A DNA stretch of 64,000 bases, from the NCBI RefSeq assembly GCF_001540865.1, contig NC_033635.1:10357565-10421564 (forward strand). Direction: 5' to 3'. Under the pieces are notes generated by a model. The model worked only from the letters and a program-made list of their open reading frames with translations, was not told the DNA's origin and made no database searches. Positions 11,807 to 24,100 of the stretch are shown here, one piece after another (position 1 is the first letter of the stretch; the number at the start of each line of letters is the position of its first letter). The position numbers and the translations under genes are program-made. The stretch comes from Ananas comosus. Lineage: Eukaryota; Streptophyta; Magnoliopsida; Poales; Bromeliaceae.

Positions 11807-12180
11807 TGTACCGACCCAACCTGCTAGCAGTAATAATTTGTTGGATTCAAACTACAGATCCAAAAATTCTTGAGTCCCTGTTAGTCCCTTATAATAACTC
11901 ATTATCTGATATGAGACTGTTGAGGTGTCACATACTCCTTCTGTTTAGGTCGTAACGTTTTCGTCAGTCTGGTTTCAATCACACACACAGCTTAAGATTC
12001 ACTAGGCGAGATGTGAGACCAATTTCACTCTTTCGAGTGATAATCTGGCTTTGATACCAACTGTAATATCCTGGCCCTACTAATACTAATAACTCGTTAG
12101 ACCCAAATCATTGGTCCAAAATACTTAATCCAATTATTATTATTAGGATCTATGATCTTTTATATAAACCATTGTTTAAC
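11807..12180 (-). mobile_element. TRIM-type miniature LTR element, right LTR truncated
   Basis: The left LTR copy (11807-11932) starts TGTACCGACCCAACC and ends GGTGTCACA. The second copy starts TGTAATATCCTGGCCC at 12062 but its end is not recognisable. CTTTGATACCAACTGTAA at 12051 is the reverse complement of an LTR end plus a primer-binding site resembling initiator-tRNA-Met (TTGGTATCAAAG), so the element lies on the minus strand. It has no coding capacity and belongs with the elements at 22615 and 51939. Confidence 0.65.
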
Positions 12181-12401
12181 CTATGAGTCATTAATGCTAG
12201 CATCCTTTGGTATCTATACATGGACTTTAGAGAGTGTGATAAAAATTTAATTATTAATGATTGCTTAATGAGAAAGCAGTGCCCTTCTGAATCACTTCTT
12301 GATCACCCCTTTTTTTTTTTTTTTTTTACTTTTTAAAAGTGAGGAACTTTTCTTTTTAAATTGCTGTAGCATTTGTCTAAGCCTTCTAAATCTTTTAATT
12401 A

Positions 12402-12781
12402 GGGTAAATTGCACTTTTGGTCCTCAAACTATGAGGTGGGTGGCACTTTGATCCTCAAACTTTAATTTGTTGAAATTTCTGGTTCAAATTTTCAGAATCG
12501 TTGTAATTAAGTCCTATAACTCAATTTAGTTAATTAAATATTAATGCATCGTTAATGTTGAGTAATGTAGCAATACTATGATTAAGGATGAGCCGACCAT
12601 TAAGATGCTATATTACTTTTGCTTTATATTAGTGATGAGTCAATATTTAGTCAGTTAAATTAAGTTGTGGAACTCGATTGCAACTATTCTGGACGTTCTT
12701 GTTAGGAATTATAATAAATTAAAATTTGAGAACTAAAGTATCGCCGATCTCATAGTTTGAGGACTAACATGCAATTTACCC
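12402..12781. mobile_element. Mutator-type MITE with 9-bp target duplication
   Basis: Terminal inverted repeats of about 65 bp start GGGTAAATTGCA and end TGCAATTTACCC, with ACTATGAG/CTCATAGT inside. Flanks TTTTAATTA (12393-12401) and TTTTAACTA (12782-12790) form a 9-bp target duplication with one mismatch, as expected for Mutator-like elements. No ORF. Confidence 0.8.
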
Positions 12782-13079
12782 TTTTAACTATGGTGAGAAA
12801 CTTTTTCATTTTGTGAAGTTATTTGGAAAGCCATTGGTAATAATTATTTTCCTTTGCACACGTATCCTTACAAATATACAAAATTATTTATGGATCCTTG
12901 AAAAGTTGGTATTCGCATGCATGTCTGTAGTCGTGTTTACAAAATGGTTTTCGGTTTGGTTCGGTTTTGAAAATAGCTAAAATTCGGTTCCGGTTCCGGT
13001 TCAGTTTTAGTATATTCCTTGAACGAACCGAACTGAACTAAAAATGGAATAGTAATATTGTATACATTTTTTATTTTTT

Positions 13080-13433
13080 AAAAAACTTCAAATACCACCC
13101 GTGATTTCGCACTTTTTCACTTTAGTATCACGTGGTTTAAAGCATATCAATTTAATACCCTGTGGTTTCATTTTTTTTCTTTTCGTTAGCCTCTTCGTTA
13201 ACTTTTCGTTAAATCATATATGAAAAACTACAGATACTCCATTTATAGTTTATCGAATATTCACTTTAATATTCTTTAGTTTTAACTTTGTCACTAATTT
13301 AACGAAAAAAATTAGTGGATGGAGTAACAAAAAGAGAAAAATAAAATCACAAGATACGAAAGTGATACATTTTAAACCATGGGATACTAAAATGAGAAAA
13401 TGTGAAATCATAGGGGTGGTATTTGAAGTTTCC
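13080..13433. mobile_element. GTGGTTT-family palindromic element, copy B
   Basis: Starts AAACTTCAAATACCACCC and ends with its reverse complement GGGGTGGTATTTGAAGTTT. The interior carries CACTTTAGTA, TATCAATTTAATACCC and CGTTAAATCATAT blocks shared with the copies at 17936 and 55137. Non-coding. Confidence 0.7.
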
Positions 13434-14019
13434 CTTTTTTTTTATTATTATACTTATTTAATGGTAAATTTTTATGGTAAAATAAAATTAAGTCACTCCA
13501 AGGATAATTAAAAGTTTTTTCAAAAGAAAAAAAAAAGTAAGAAAAAATTGATGGGCCCCACATTGAGGGGGATTCGCCAAGCCCCAAAAAAAACGTCGTG
13601 GGACCCACCACGAGCGAAAGTATCGTGGCCCCACATCACGAGACCTCTGTGTGTGTTGCTGTGTAGGTCATAATTTGGGTCCCATTTTCGGTCCCTTTTT
13701 TACTTCGGTGTCTCCTCTCCCTTTTTGCGACCTTATCCAATTCAAAACAAAGATTCACTAATCACACAATGACTTTTTCATTTTATTTTGTTTGGATTCT
13801 TTTTTTTGGATATTCGGATCCGAAAACCCGGATCCGATATCTTCCCAGAGCCTGATGTTGCTGTTTCGTTCTACTTTCCCAAAATGCACCACTACCCTTT
13901 AAATATTTTTTAAAAAAAATTATTTTAAATTTACATTTTATGATTCTTTGTATAAAATCCTAAGTTGGGCTGAGTCACAATCGAAACCAGCGGATACTGT
14001 ATCTGTATTTCTGTTCGCT

Positions 14020-14440
14020 TTAAGGAGCCATTTGGTTAGATATAATTATAAATACAATATAGTTGGGGATGCAGTAATTATAACTATATATATTTTGTTT
14101 GGTTAGATGCAGTAGAAAATACTGTGATTATAAATAATTTATTTGGTTATATTTAGTTGAGAAGCGCGTTTGTAAAATTTTATCAGGAGATGAGATTACC
14201 TCCAACATAGAAATTGAAAATTTATTTTTATTCAAACATTAATTAGATAGGTAAACTCATCTTGTGTTTACAGTTTTACTCTCTTCAACTATTAAAATTT
14301 GAGTGTAGTTTCAACTACGGTATTTGAACCTCCTTATGCAGTTCTAGCTACAGTTTTTGGATTCGAATGTATCAAACTAAACGTCAGATTTACATTTGGA
14401 TATAGTTATAACTGTAATATACAACCAATAACCCCTAAAG
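14020..14440. mobile_element. Possible MITE, ends CTTTAAGGAGCC / ATAACCCCTAAAG
   Basis: The ends are loosely inverted (GGTTAGATATAATTATAA versus TTGGATATAGTTATAAC reversed) and the interior repeats TTTGGTTAGAT. Boundaries are uncertain and no clear target duplication was found. Confidence 0.35.
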
Positions 14441-14518
14441 TGAATTAGTTGCATATTTTTAATAGCTCGAGTTTTTTGAATTGTGATTGGCATCGACAAT
14501 CTAACACAAAAGTTCAAC

Positions 14519-14787
14519 TAGAGATGTCAACGGGTCGGATTCGGGGCAGATTTTTGAAGGTCCGAACCCGAACCCGACTCCAAACCCGAGACCTGAACCC
14601 GAACCCGAACCCGATCCCGACGGATTTTAAAAATCCATACCCAAACCCGAACCCGACCAAAAATCCGAAACCCGAACCCGAACCCGAACCCGAAAATTTG
14701 AACCTGTAACAATTATTTCTTTTTTCAACATTTCAAAATATATTATATTAAATCTAAATTTTTAAAATACAAATTCAAATATAACAT

Positions 14788-14826
<39 letters not shown>

Positions 14827-14999
14827 CAAAATAAATTCGGGTTCGGGTCGGGTACAATCAAAATTCATATCCGAATTCATATCCGTCGGGTTTCTATTTT
14901 TGATATCCATATCCGAATCCATATCCATCGGATATATCCGTTTCATTCGGGTTCGGATTCGGATAAAATTTCGGGTATCCATACCCATTGACATCCCTA
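14519..14999. mobile_element. hAT-type foldback MITE, 8-bp target duplication
   Basis: Ends TAGAGATGTCAACGGGT and ACCCATTGACATCCCTA are inverted repeats. AGTTCAAC flanks the element on both sides (14511-14518 and 15000-15007), an exact 8-bp duplication as hAT transposases make. Arms are built of tandem CCCGAA/TTCGGG units around a (TA)n core at 14792-14822. Confidence 0.85.
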
Positions 15000-15593
15000 A
15001 GTTCAACCTATACAAAAATGACAATAACCCTCTCAATTATCCCCATTTGAAATTCTATATATAGAGATGGTGGAATTGCTAATTCCCATGAATATTTCAT
15101 TATCCTAACAATTCCCACTATTTTTAGCCAAATATTGCTTGAAAATAACATATATTTCATTGCTATCTTCACAATACATATCTCTATCGTTTCATCAATT
15201 AAATTGTGTGACTAACAGCGTTGATTTTATTATTTTTTTTAAAGAAAACATTAAATCTACCACTATTTTTGTTTGAATTTAATAAAATTCAATAAATTTG
15301 ATACGCCCTCGTAATAAAAGTGGCTATGTTAATATCGCTTATTCATCAATATTATAGAATATTCAACAAAGTTTGTATAGGAAGGAGCTTCAATTATGAA
15401 GACATTAATTAATTACATTATATCACACCATTTCATAGCTCAAAAGATAAAAGTGTGTGTTGCTTTTTAGTTGGCATGACAAGTCCTAGCAAATGCCCAA
15501 TGCTTTTTTTTTTTATATTTTATAAATTAGCACAAGTGATTATATTTAATTGATAAAAAATATAAATTACAAGCAGATAAGTATAACTATAAC

Positions 15594-16032
15594 AAAGTAT
15601 AGTGAATAAAAATAATTATTAAATAATGATGAAAATTCAATAGTTTTTTTTTCAATAATTCCATTAGTAAATCCTAGAGCACCGTTTGGTTTGGGAATAG
15701 GGATAGGGATAGGCCCTTATCCCCCCCCTTATCCCCCCTTTATATCCAAACGCTAATTTTTTACCCGAGAATAGTAGTTCTCGGTTATCCCCACCAACAC
15801 CTCCATTTTCTATATAAAACTTTCTAATATTTTTCTTATCCTCGGGAACAACCCAATTTTCATCCAAACGCTATTTTTCTTATCCCCATACTTGTACCTA
15901 TCCCTGTAATAGCTAGTTCTTGCTTATACCCGAACCAAACGGTACTTAGGAATTTACTAATGGGATTATTCACTATACAATGTTTCAATAAAGTATAGTG
16001 AATAAAAATAATTATTAAATAATGATGAAAAT
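15594..16032. repeat. Palindromic MITE (15657-15968) between exact 43-bp direct repeats
   Basis: The same 43-base sequence, beginning AAAGTATAGTGAATAAAAAT, occurs at 15594-15636 and 15990-16032 without a mismatch. Between them lies an inverted-repeat element with CCATTAGTAAATCCTA..CACCGTTTGGTTTGGG on the left and its reverse complement on the right; its core is rich in TTATCCCC/GGGGATAA. Confidence 0.75.
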
Positions 16033-16224
16033 ACAAAAGTTTTTTTCTTTAGAAAAAGAAAGAAAGAAAAGGTAGTGGATAATGACAAATAAAAAGAGTG
16101 TCAAAGTACAGTGCTATTAATTCCACCTTTTTTTTTCACTTTTTAATCCCAAGCAAAGTTTATCATAATCATTATTTCATTTTCTTTTGAGTGGATTGAA
16201 CCATCATTTTTTTTTCTTTTTTTT

Positions 16225-16300
16225 TTTAAAAAAAAAAATAGCACGCTAACCGCTTCATTCATTCAGAAGACGAACTAAGCTATAAAGGTGAGGCATCACT
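16225..16300 (-). mobile_element. SINE 3' fragment, reverse orientation
   Basis: After a T/A-rich tract, TAGCACGCTAACCGCTTCA resembles the reverse complement of the 3' end of the SINE at 57482 (GAAGCGGGTAGCGTGCTA). It is a 5'-truncated, diverged copy. Confidence 0.45.
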
Positions 16301-17224
16301 GGCCTCGGTTGTGGCAAAACGAAACGGCGAAAAAAAAAATTAGCGATTACATTGATGTCTCTCCCCTGAGTGAAGTTTCTCTCACTGGTTCATCAGCTAT
16401 TTAATCTTGTTGACACCTGCACATGGGTCAGTCTAGGTCATCCAAAAGATCACACAATTTTTGATATTCTAAATAACCCACCAGCATACTGTTAGTCCAA
16501 TAAAATCAATACTTGAGTGGATTGAATTTGAAACTAGCGTTTCTCAAACACTATTCCCTAGTCCTAAAACTCCACATAGGATAACTCATCATATCCATGC
16601 ATTAATTGCTCCTATTTATGGAGGGTCCAATAACTCACAATGCCAATTGCATGCCTCAAATTCAACTTTGCATTGCTCATAGATGGACCTTACTACTTAC
16701 TACTCAAAAAAGGCAACTTAAAGAGATCAGTATTCTGTCTTATAAAAATAAAAAATTAACAGGTGGGAAGTTTTTCAATAACGTTTTGTTAGAGAGCTCC
16801 AGTTCATTATCGCGTATCAGTGTTGTCTCTATCCGAAAGCTACAATCCTTCCTTCAAGAGTTTGAATATTTTTTTAAAAAAATTAGTATTTAAAAATTCC
16901 TCAAAGAACTATTGGAATGAGACAAAACTAATATGTAGGAGCAGATCGGGGGGCTCTTCATTGATGCCTTATGCTAGGGAGCTCCCAACTGAAGTTTTAT
17001 CTCCTCTTGTGAAAAAATTTGAGTAGGGAGCACCCCAACGACGCCATGTTGGAAAGTCCCAATCCATCGCCACATGCCACTTTTATCTTTATCCAAGAAC
17101 TTTAATCCTTATCTCTAGAGTTTAAATATATTTTTAGATTTTAATATTAAAAAATATCCAACGAATCATTGAAGGGGAGTAAAATTAACATATAATAGCA
17201 AATCAAGGGTTTTTTAACAAGGTG

Positions 17225-17410
17225 TCGTTAGAGAGCTGCTCACTCACGTTTTATTTTACTACTAGCAGGAGATCGGGTTGGGCAGAATCACGTTTGAAAT
17301 GGCGGGAGACCGAGTTAGGCTTAATCATGTTCAGAGTGGCGGAAAGTCGGGTTAGATCGAGTTACGATTGAGAGCGTGGATGATGTATCCTTACCCTTTA
17401 AATAAATTAG
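17225..17410 (+). repeat. Dispersed repeat shared with 62815-63055
   Basis: Shares with 62815-63055 the order TCACGTT.GAAAT.GCG.GAGAC, a repeat of that motif, then GAGTTACGATTGAGA, GCGT..TTCTAACGG.T and AATTAATAATT. No protein or LTR ends are recognisable. It may be an LTR or TRIM remnant. Confidence 0.45.
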
Positions 17411-17935
17411 TTAGTTGCGTCCTTCTAACAGTTTGAACTTTTGAAATTAATAATTAGCGTCATCGATCCTACACTTATGACATGAATTGGCCATTTTAGA
17501 ATAAGTGCCAAAGTATGATTTAAACAAAAGTTTATGGGACGATCCCTAATATAAGACTGTTTCATTAGCCGTTAATCATATAAATGTTACGAATCTCAAA
17601 ATTACATGGACGATAGATAGAACAGTCTCATATCGAGGATTGTTCCTAAGAATTTATTTGTTTCTTTTCCTTGTAATTCTATATTTAAGCACTAAAATTG
17701 AGGCAAATTAGTTGCCCTTCATTGTTTTGAGTAAAGTTAATTAATAGCCCTTTGGGCAACAATAGGTGCACCATCTCACCCCATGCATTGTCCACTAATC
17801 ACTCTCTATAGCTTCTCACAATTCATATTCAATTTGTTTTTATTTAAAGGGAAAAAAAAAACCTTAATAAAAATTAATAAATTTTTTATGCAAAAAAAAA
17901 GTTACAAGCAACTAATTGGAAAAAAAAAATAAAAG

Positions 17936-18280
17936 TAAACTTCAAATATCACCCATATAGTTTTATATTTTTTTCACTTTAGTACCATATGTTTGAAGTG
18001 TATCAATTTAGTACCATGTGGTTTTATTTTTTTCTTTTTGTCAGTCTATTCGTTAACTTTTCGTTAAATCATATACAAAAAAGTTGAGATACTCCACCTA
18101 TAGTTTATCGAATATTTATTTTAGTACCCTTTAGTTTTAACTTTGTCACTAATTTAACAAAAAAAATTAGTGAATGAATTAATTAAAAAAAAATTATAGG
18201 GTAGAAAAATAATACATTTTAAATCATATGTTACTAAAATGAGAAAATACAAAATCACATAGGGTGGTATTTGAAGTTTA
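17936..18280. mobile_element. GTGGTTT-family palindromic element, copy C
   Basis: Begins AAACTTCAAATATCACCC and ends GGGTGGTATTTGAAGTTTA. The interior order (CACTTTAGTACCATATG, TATCAATTTAGTACCATG, CGTTAAATCATAT, ACTTTGTCACTAATTTAAC) matches the copy at 13080. Non-coding. Confidence 0.7.
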
Positions 18281-18299
18281 AAAAAAAAAACAAAAAAAC

Positions 18300-18790
18300 A
18301 GAAAATCACGCGGGCACAGTTACCGAGGCGGATCAGCCACCGCCCAGCCGGCCAGCCCGTGACGCGCGGGCCCCACGGCGCCGGTCCAGAGGATCAGGTC
18401 CGTCCGTACCACGTCAGCGGCTACAACAACAGAAGGAGACGCAATTCAAATTCAGAACATTGGGGAAATATACATTGTGGCAAAAATAAAAAAAAAAAGA
18501 GGAAAAAAACGCTCGAGAAATCGCGCACCGTCCGATCTCCATCAGACGGACGTCAGTTTCGGGTGGGGGGCCCGCCGACACCCGCTGCTGCCATTTTGAC
18601 CGTTGCCGCGATCCGCCGTGCGTGTGGGCCGCTTCCCTATTGGCTGGTGGGCTCGCGCGGGGCCCACCTGCTCAAACGGCTAGTCTTATGACTCTTATCC
18701 GACGTGGCAGAACCGATCGGCTGCCACGTGGCATTAAGTGGCCCCCGCACGGGTGCGGTTCCCCGAGACACGTTTGGTGGCCACGAAAAG
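18300..18790. promoter_or_regulatory. GC-rich island with G-box motifs, no ORF of known type
   Basis: A 490-base island of high GC in AT-rich surroundings. It contains CCACGTCAGC (18409), GACGTGGCAG (18701) and the perfect G-box palindrome CCACGTGG (18724-18731); the last two face each other around CCGATCGG. No protein in any frame is recognisable. It ends next to the hAT element at 18845 and lies 2.4 kb upstream of the XTH gene. It could be a distal regulatory island or a remnant of an older element. Confidence 0.4.
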
Positions 18791-18844
18791 CTTTTTTAAA
18801 ATTTTAATTTTGGTATTTAATTTTTTTAATTTTTTTAATTTAAG

Positions 18845-20214
18845 TAGGGGTGGAAACGAGCCGAGCTCGAGCGAGCTTAGCTCAGCTCAAGCTTGGCTTG
18901 AAATTAATTTCGAGCCTAAATTTAGGCTCAAGCTCGGCTTGAAATTAATTCGAGCCGAGCTCGAGCGAGCCTAATTTCGAGTCGAGCGAGCTCGAGCCCT
19001 AAACGAGCTGCTTGAAATTCTTAACATCGTACAATCTATAGTTTAATTTTTATAAAAATATTATCTAAAATTTGATACAAAAAATGTCTAATAGCTCAAC
19101 ATACAAAATGAATGCATGAAATATGATATTATAATATTAAAAAAAATCAGGGAAAACAACTCTGAGCGAGTGAAAAAGAGAGAGAGAGCAATTAAAATAG
19201 GATTTTATTGGTTTGATTTTATGGGTCCTATAATCTAAATTCTATATAGATACAATTAAAATACATAATATAAATTTATATAATTAAAATATATATTATA
19301 TATAATTATATAGAGAGAGAGTTCGGCTACTATACTCTATTAGTATAGATCTCTTTACACTCATAAGTTTTTTATCGTCAAATATATACTTTTGACCATT
19401 TCCAACCGTAAATCATACTATTCAACCAACCACCCACTCAATCCTAGGGGATCACTANATATATATATAATTAGGTTACAATATTATTAATAGTATCAAC
19501 TACTTGCTATTAGGTTTTCGGCCCTTAGATGAAGGGATGTGTGGTCAGGATGATAGTAGCCCCTAGGATTGAGAAGGTGGATAATTGAATAGTATGATTT
19601 AACGGATGAAAATGACCAAAGGGGTAGATCTAACGGCAGAAAACTCGATAGCATCAAATACTTGGTATTATCGATAGTATAGTAGCCGGACTCTATATTT
19701 ATAGGTAGGTCTAACAGCAGAAAACTCGATAGCACAAAACAATTGGTACTATAGATAGTATAATAGCCGGACTATATATATAGAGAGAGAGTCCGGCTAC
19801 AATATTATCGATAATACCAAATGCTTAGTGCTGTCGAATTTTTTGCCGTTAGATCTATCCGTTTGACCAGTTTCACTCAATAGATCATACTATTCAACTA
19901 ACCACCTACTCAACTCTAGGGAATCACTATCATCCTAACCGCACATCCCTTCATCCAAGGCCGAAAACCTAATAGTAAATGGTTGGTACTATTAATAATA
20001 TAGTAGACTTTATATATATATATATATATATTTCGAGCTTTTCGAGCCTAATTCGAGCGAGCCCGGTAATACTCAAGCTTGGCTTGAAATTAATTTCGAG
20101 CCTAAATTTAGGCTCAAGCTCGACTTGAAATTAATTCGAGTCGAGCTCGAGCGAGCCGAATATCGAGCCGAACGCGAGTCGAACACGAGCCGGCTCGCTC
20201 ATTTGCCAGCCCTA
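18845..20214. mobile_element. hAT-type foldback element with nested MITEs, 8-bp target duplication
   Basis: Ends TAGGGGTGGAAACGAGCC and GGCTCG..CAGCCCTA are inverted repeats; AATTTAAG flanks it exactly (18837-18844 and 20215-20222). Both arms are tandem GAGCTCGAGC/GGCTTGAAATTAATT units. The middle (19312-20030) holds copies of the CGGCTACTAT MITE family. Total 1370 bp. Confidence 0.85.
19312..20030. mobile_element. Cluster of CGGCTACTAT-family MITEs nested in the hAT element
   Basis: Pieces with ends GAGTCCGGCTAC / GTAGCCGGACTC appear in both orientations: a truncated piece at 19318-19455, an inverted one at about 19470-19700, a short piece at 19700-19778 and a fuller plus copy at 19787-20012. 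Shared interior: TAGATCATACTATTCAAC, CCTAGGG and CATCCTAACCGCACAT. A lone N lies at 19458. Confidence 0.7.
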
Positions 20215-20513
20215 AATTTAAGTGATTTAGTAATTTTTTAAAATATTTTTAAATATAAAATATAAATAATTGCTTATTTTTATAAATTTATAGTTACATA
20301 AATTATATAAAACTACTAATTCAAATTTTGAGATTAAAGAGTCACTAATTTTTAAAAGTTACGTAGTATAGTCTGATTCCAATGTTTGTTTAGAATTAAT
20401 GAAAAAAAATAAAAAAAATAATTTAATTATAGCTAGAATCTAATATATGATCCAATAAATAAAAAATGATTTAAGATAAAATATATTTTTGTGTATCTAA
20501 AAACTTTTTCCAG

Positions 20514-20550
<37 letters not shown>

Positions 20551-21059
20551 TGGGATTTTGCAAATGAGTACTTTTGCTTTCTAGAAAGAAGAGAATATAA
20601 TAATAAACATAAAAAAAATGGCCAGCTCATTGGCCAGCTCAGCACATAGATAAAAGTTGGTTAGTGCATGAAAAATGAGTCCCCTTTTGGAGTAGGGTTT
20701 GGTACAAATATGTAATGTTGGATTTAAAAAAAAAAAAAAAATTTATGGATCCCATTTGCGCTAACTGAAATTCTAAAAGCTCGAGCTGATACAGCAAAAA
20801 TAATCATTTTACTTAAAATGTACAGAGACAGCGATGACAAATTCTCAATTGTGCATTAACTCAATTTAACTTCAGACACGCAGATAGAATGTTAGATACC
20901 GTGTAAGAATATTATATAAAATTGAGTGTAAATTGGTCCGTAAGTATTTATTGTTAAATAGCGTATCATCCTATTTTTTTTCCAAAATTTATTATGTTGA
21001 TTTTTTCAGTGAAATAAAATAAAAAGAAAACTCCCCCTCACTTCTCTCAAACCCAATTA
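20215..21059. other. AT-rich spacer upstream of XTH, no gene seen
   Basis: Contains an ATT/TAA microsatellite (20517-20549) and A-runs. No exon or transposon end was recognised. Confidence 0.5.
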
Positions 21060-21060
21060 A

Positions 21061-21097
<37 letters not shown>

Positions 21098-21197
21098 GAA
21101 AACAGAGCACTCCTCCATGAAGAGTATATAATAAGAAAACAGAGCAAAAACAGAGCATAGTTGTAGCAAATAACACAAACAGGGGAGGGATCAAAAA
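21060..21197 (+). promoter_or_regulatory. XTH promoter and leader: (CT)17 tract and TATA box
   Basis: A pure (CT)n run at 21063-21096 is followed by a TATA-like TATATAATA at 21125-21133, 65-73 bases before the ATG at 21198. CT/GA tracts are bound by BPC (GAGA-binding) factors in plants; the role here is inferred. Confidence 0.5.
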
Positions 21198-24100
21198 ATG
21201 GCTCCTTTTTCTTCTTGTCCTCCTCTCTTCTTCCTCTTCCTCTACTTTGGAGCTTCACTCACCCCCATTAATGGCGAGCCCATCCCCTCCCTCCCCACCC
21301 TCACCCCACTCTCCTTCCACGACGCCTACACGCAGCTCTTCGGCGACTCCAACCTCGCCCTCCGCCGCGGCGGCAGGAGAGTCCACATCGCCCTCGACCG
21401 AAGAACCGGTCCATTAACCCCTCCCCTTCTCTCTCTCTCTCTCTCTGATTCCATTGGATTGGTTTATGATTGCACTAAAATTGGGCTCTTTGGAGATAAA
21501 CTCAGGTGCCGGATTCGCCTCGCGGCGCCTCTATCTCCACGGCTTCTTCAGCGCCGCCATTAAGCTCCCTTCGGATCACGCCGCCGGTGTCGTCGTCGCT
21601 TTCTATGTAAAAACCCCATTTTTATCATGAAAATTTTGGAATTACTCCGAAAAGTTTGGATTTTTAGCTTGTGTTTTTCCCTCTGTTTCTCGCCGCCAAT
21701 TCAAAGTTCATAGCTTTTGATTCTTTTTATCTTCTGTTGTTCAAATTTCGAATTGTAGGATTATGAGCTTTGGATGTTGAGATTTCCCTCTTAATCAACA
21801 TATTCAAATCTAAATTTAAATAAAATTCCAAATGTATCCAATTCCAATTTCAACATATTCTTTTTTATTATTTTATTTTATTTAACATGTGAATACTCCA
21901 CTAAACACATCAAACTGTAAAACCAAACAAAACAAAACACCAAAAAAAACATTTTTTTTCAAGCAATTCAAGGGAAAAAAAGAGTGAGAGAGAGAGAGAG
22001 AGAGAGAAACTTACAATTGAGGATGATGAAAAGCTTGTGGTGGATGCTGCTGCTGCTGCTGCTGCGCAGATGTCGAACGGAGACGTGTTCGAGAAGACGC
22101 ACGACGAGCTGGACTTCGAGTTCTTGGGCAACATCAGGGGGAGGGAATGGCGGGTGCAGACGAATGTTTACGGCAACGGGAGCACGTCGATCGGGCGCGA
22201 GGAGAGGTACAGCCTCTGGTTTGATCCCACAGAGGATTTCCATCAGTATGCCATACTGTGGAGCAGCAGCAGAATCATGTAAGTGCTGCTACTTCTGCTG
22301 CTACTTCTGCTACTCTGACCATTTTCTTACTGCTGAATCATCTCTTTTCTATGCTTCAGTTGTATGATTTGTAGTTTTAAATTCGCGGTTTCGGTGAAAT
22401 TTGATGGCCAGTAACTGACAATGCTGTTGAAGTTTAAGGAAGTTTCCAATTCTAGAGAGGAAATTATAACCCAAACCAAATTTCATGTGGTGGTAGCAAG
22501 TTTCAGCAAATGGTCAAATTAAGTAAATTCAGATGTAGAAATGCATGAGAATGCACCTGACTATATTCATGCTTAAGAATCTAGTCTTCTAGAAACAGAT
22601 GGATCAGAACATCTCGTAACGCCCTAATAGTCCCACATCGGATGAAAAAATGATTCTAATTGGTATATATATATCTATGCTAATAACAATAACCGGACTT
22701 TAAGCATTTTGGGCCGGTGGTTTAACTCTAATAAATTATCATTGCTAGCGGGTTGGATCATTACAATTAGTATCAGAGCTGAATATCGGCCTCTCCGTTG
22801 GTAGGATCACCTGTAGGAGTCACTTCTTAAACCCGTATGAGTCACCTCTAGAATCTCAATTTCTGGTCACTCGTAGAAGCCACCTCTAGAATCTCACATC
22901 AGTAAGCATGCATTTTGGGTTGATGGTTTGAACCCAACGAGTTATTATTGCTAGCGGGTCGGATCGTTATACATCTTTTCTCCTTTACTTCCTATAAGCC
23001 ATATTCTCTTTATGTTATGTTATGTTATGTGGATTATTATGAACAATTCCATCTTTATGAATTATTTTCCGTGTGCTTACTTAGTTGTAAAAAATAAAAT
23101 TTCGGAAAACTATTTTTACAAATTTTCAGCTGAAATTAAAAACTCAAGCTGCCAAAACTTTTTTCTTTCTTTTTCTTCTACCGAACTAAATAAATGTGAA
23201 AATTTCTCCTTTCAACCACATAAATATTAATATAAAACTATTTTTTTCTTTCCTTTTTTCACTACAAAACGTAAAACTTTTTTCCCACCAAATTTTTTTT
23301 TCTACAAAAAAAACTTTTTTCACGGTTTTCTACTAAAACTACTATTTTTTTTTTTCTACGGAAAACTATGAATCTCTTATTGTTGTTTTGTCGTTACTTT
23401 NTTTTTTTTTTTTTTTTGAGAGAGATAGGTAGCATGCGACCTGTTTCGTTTATTTCATTTAGAAACACCATTACTATTACTAAGGGTGTTTTTTATTGGT
23501 CATAAACTATACCGAAAATTACTTTTCGGCTCGAAATTTTTTTTTTCATGTGTTAGTTTAACCCTAAAAAAAGTTTTAGAAAATTATTTTTAGGGTTAAA
23601 CAAAAATTTTTAGAAAATTATTTTTACAGATTTGAGGAAAATGGAGTGTTTGCATTTTCGCCAATTTTTCGACAAAAAAAAAAAAACTCAAGCTACGCAA
23701 ATTTTTTTTCATTTATTTTTTTTTTTTCACCGAACCAAATGAATGTGAATTCTTCTCCTTTCAATCAAACAAGTATTAATAAAAAAAAATACCCCCTTTT
23801 TTTTCCCTTTTCACACTACAAAACTTTTTTTTTTTCTACGAAAAATTATTTTTCATGATTTTACGTACAACCAAACGTGGCTTTACTAAGTTGAGACATG
23901 CTAAATTGAGTTTCACTCTTTTGAGCAGATTTTACATTGATGGCATTCCAATTAGGGAGGTGGTGAGGCCTCAAGCCATTGATGGGCTTGGGCAATTTCC
24001 ATCCAAGCCCATGTCACTCTATGCCACCATATGGGATGGGTCAAGTTGGGCCACATCGGGCGGGCGCTACAAGGTAAATTACAAATACGCCCCTTACGTG

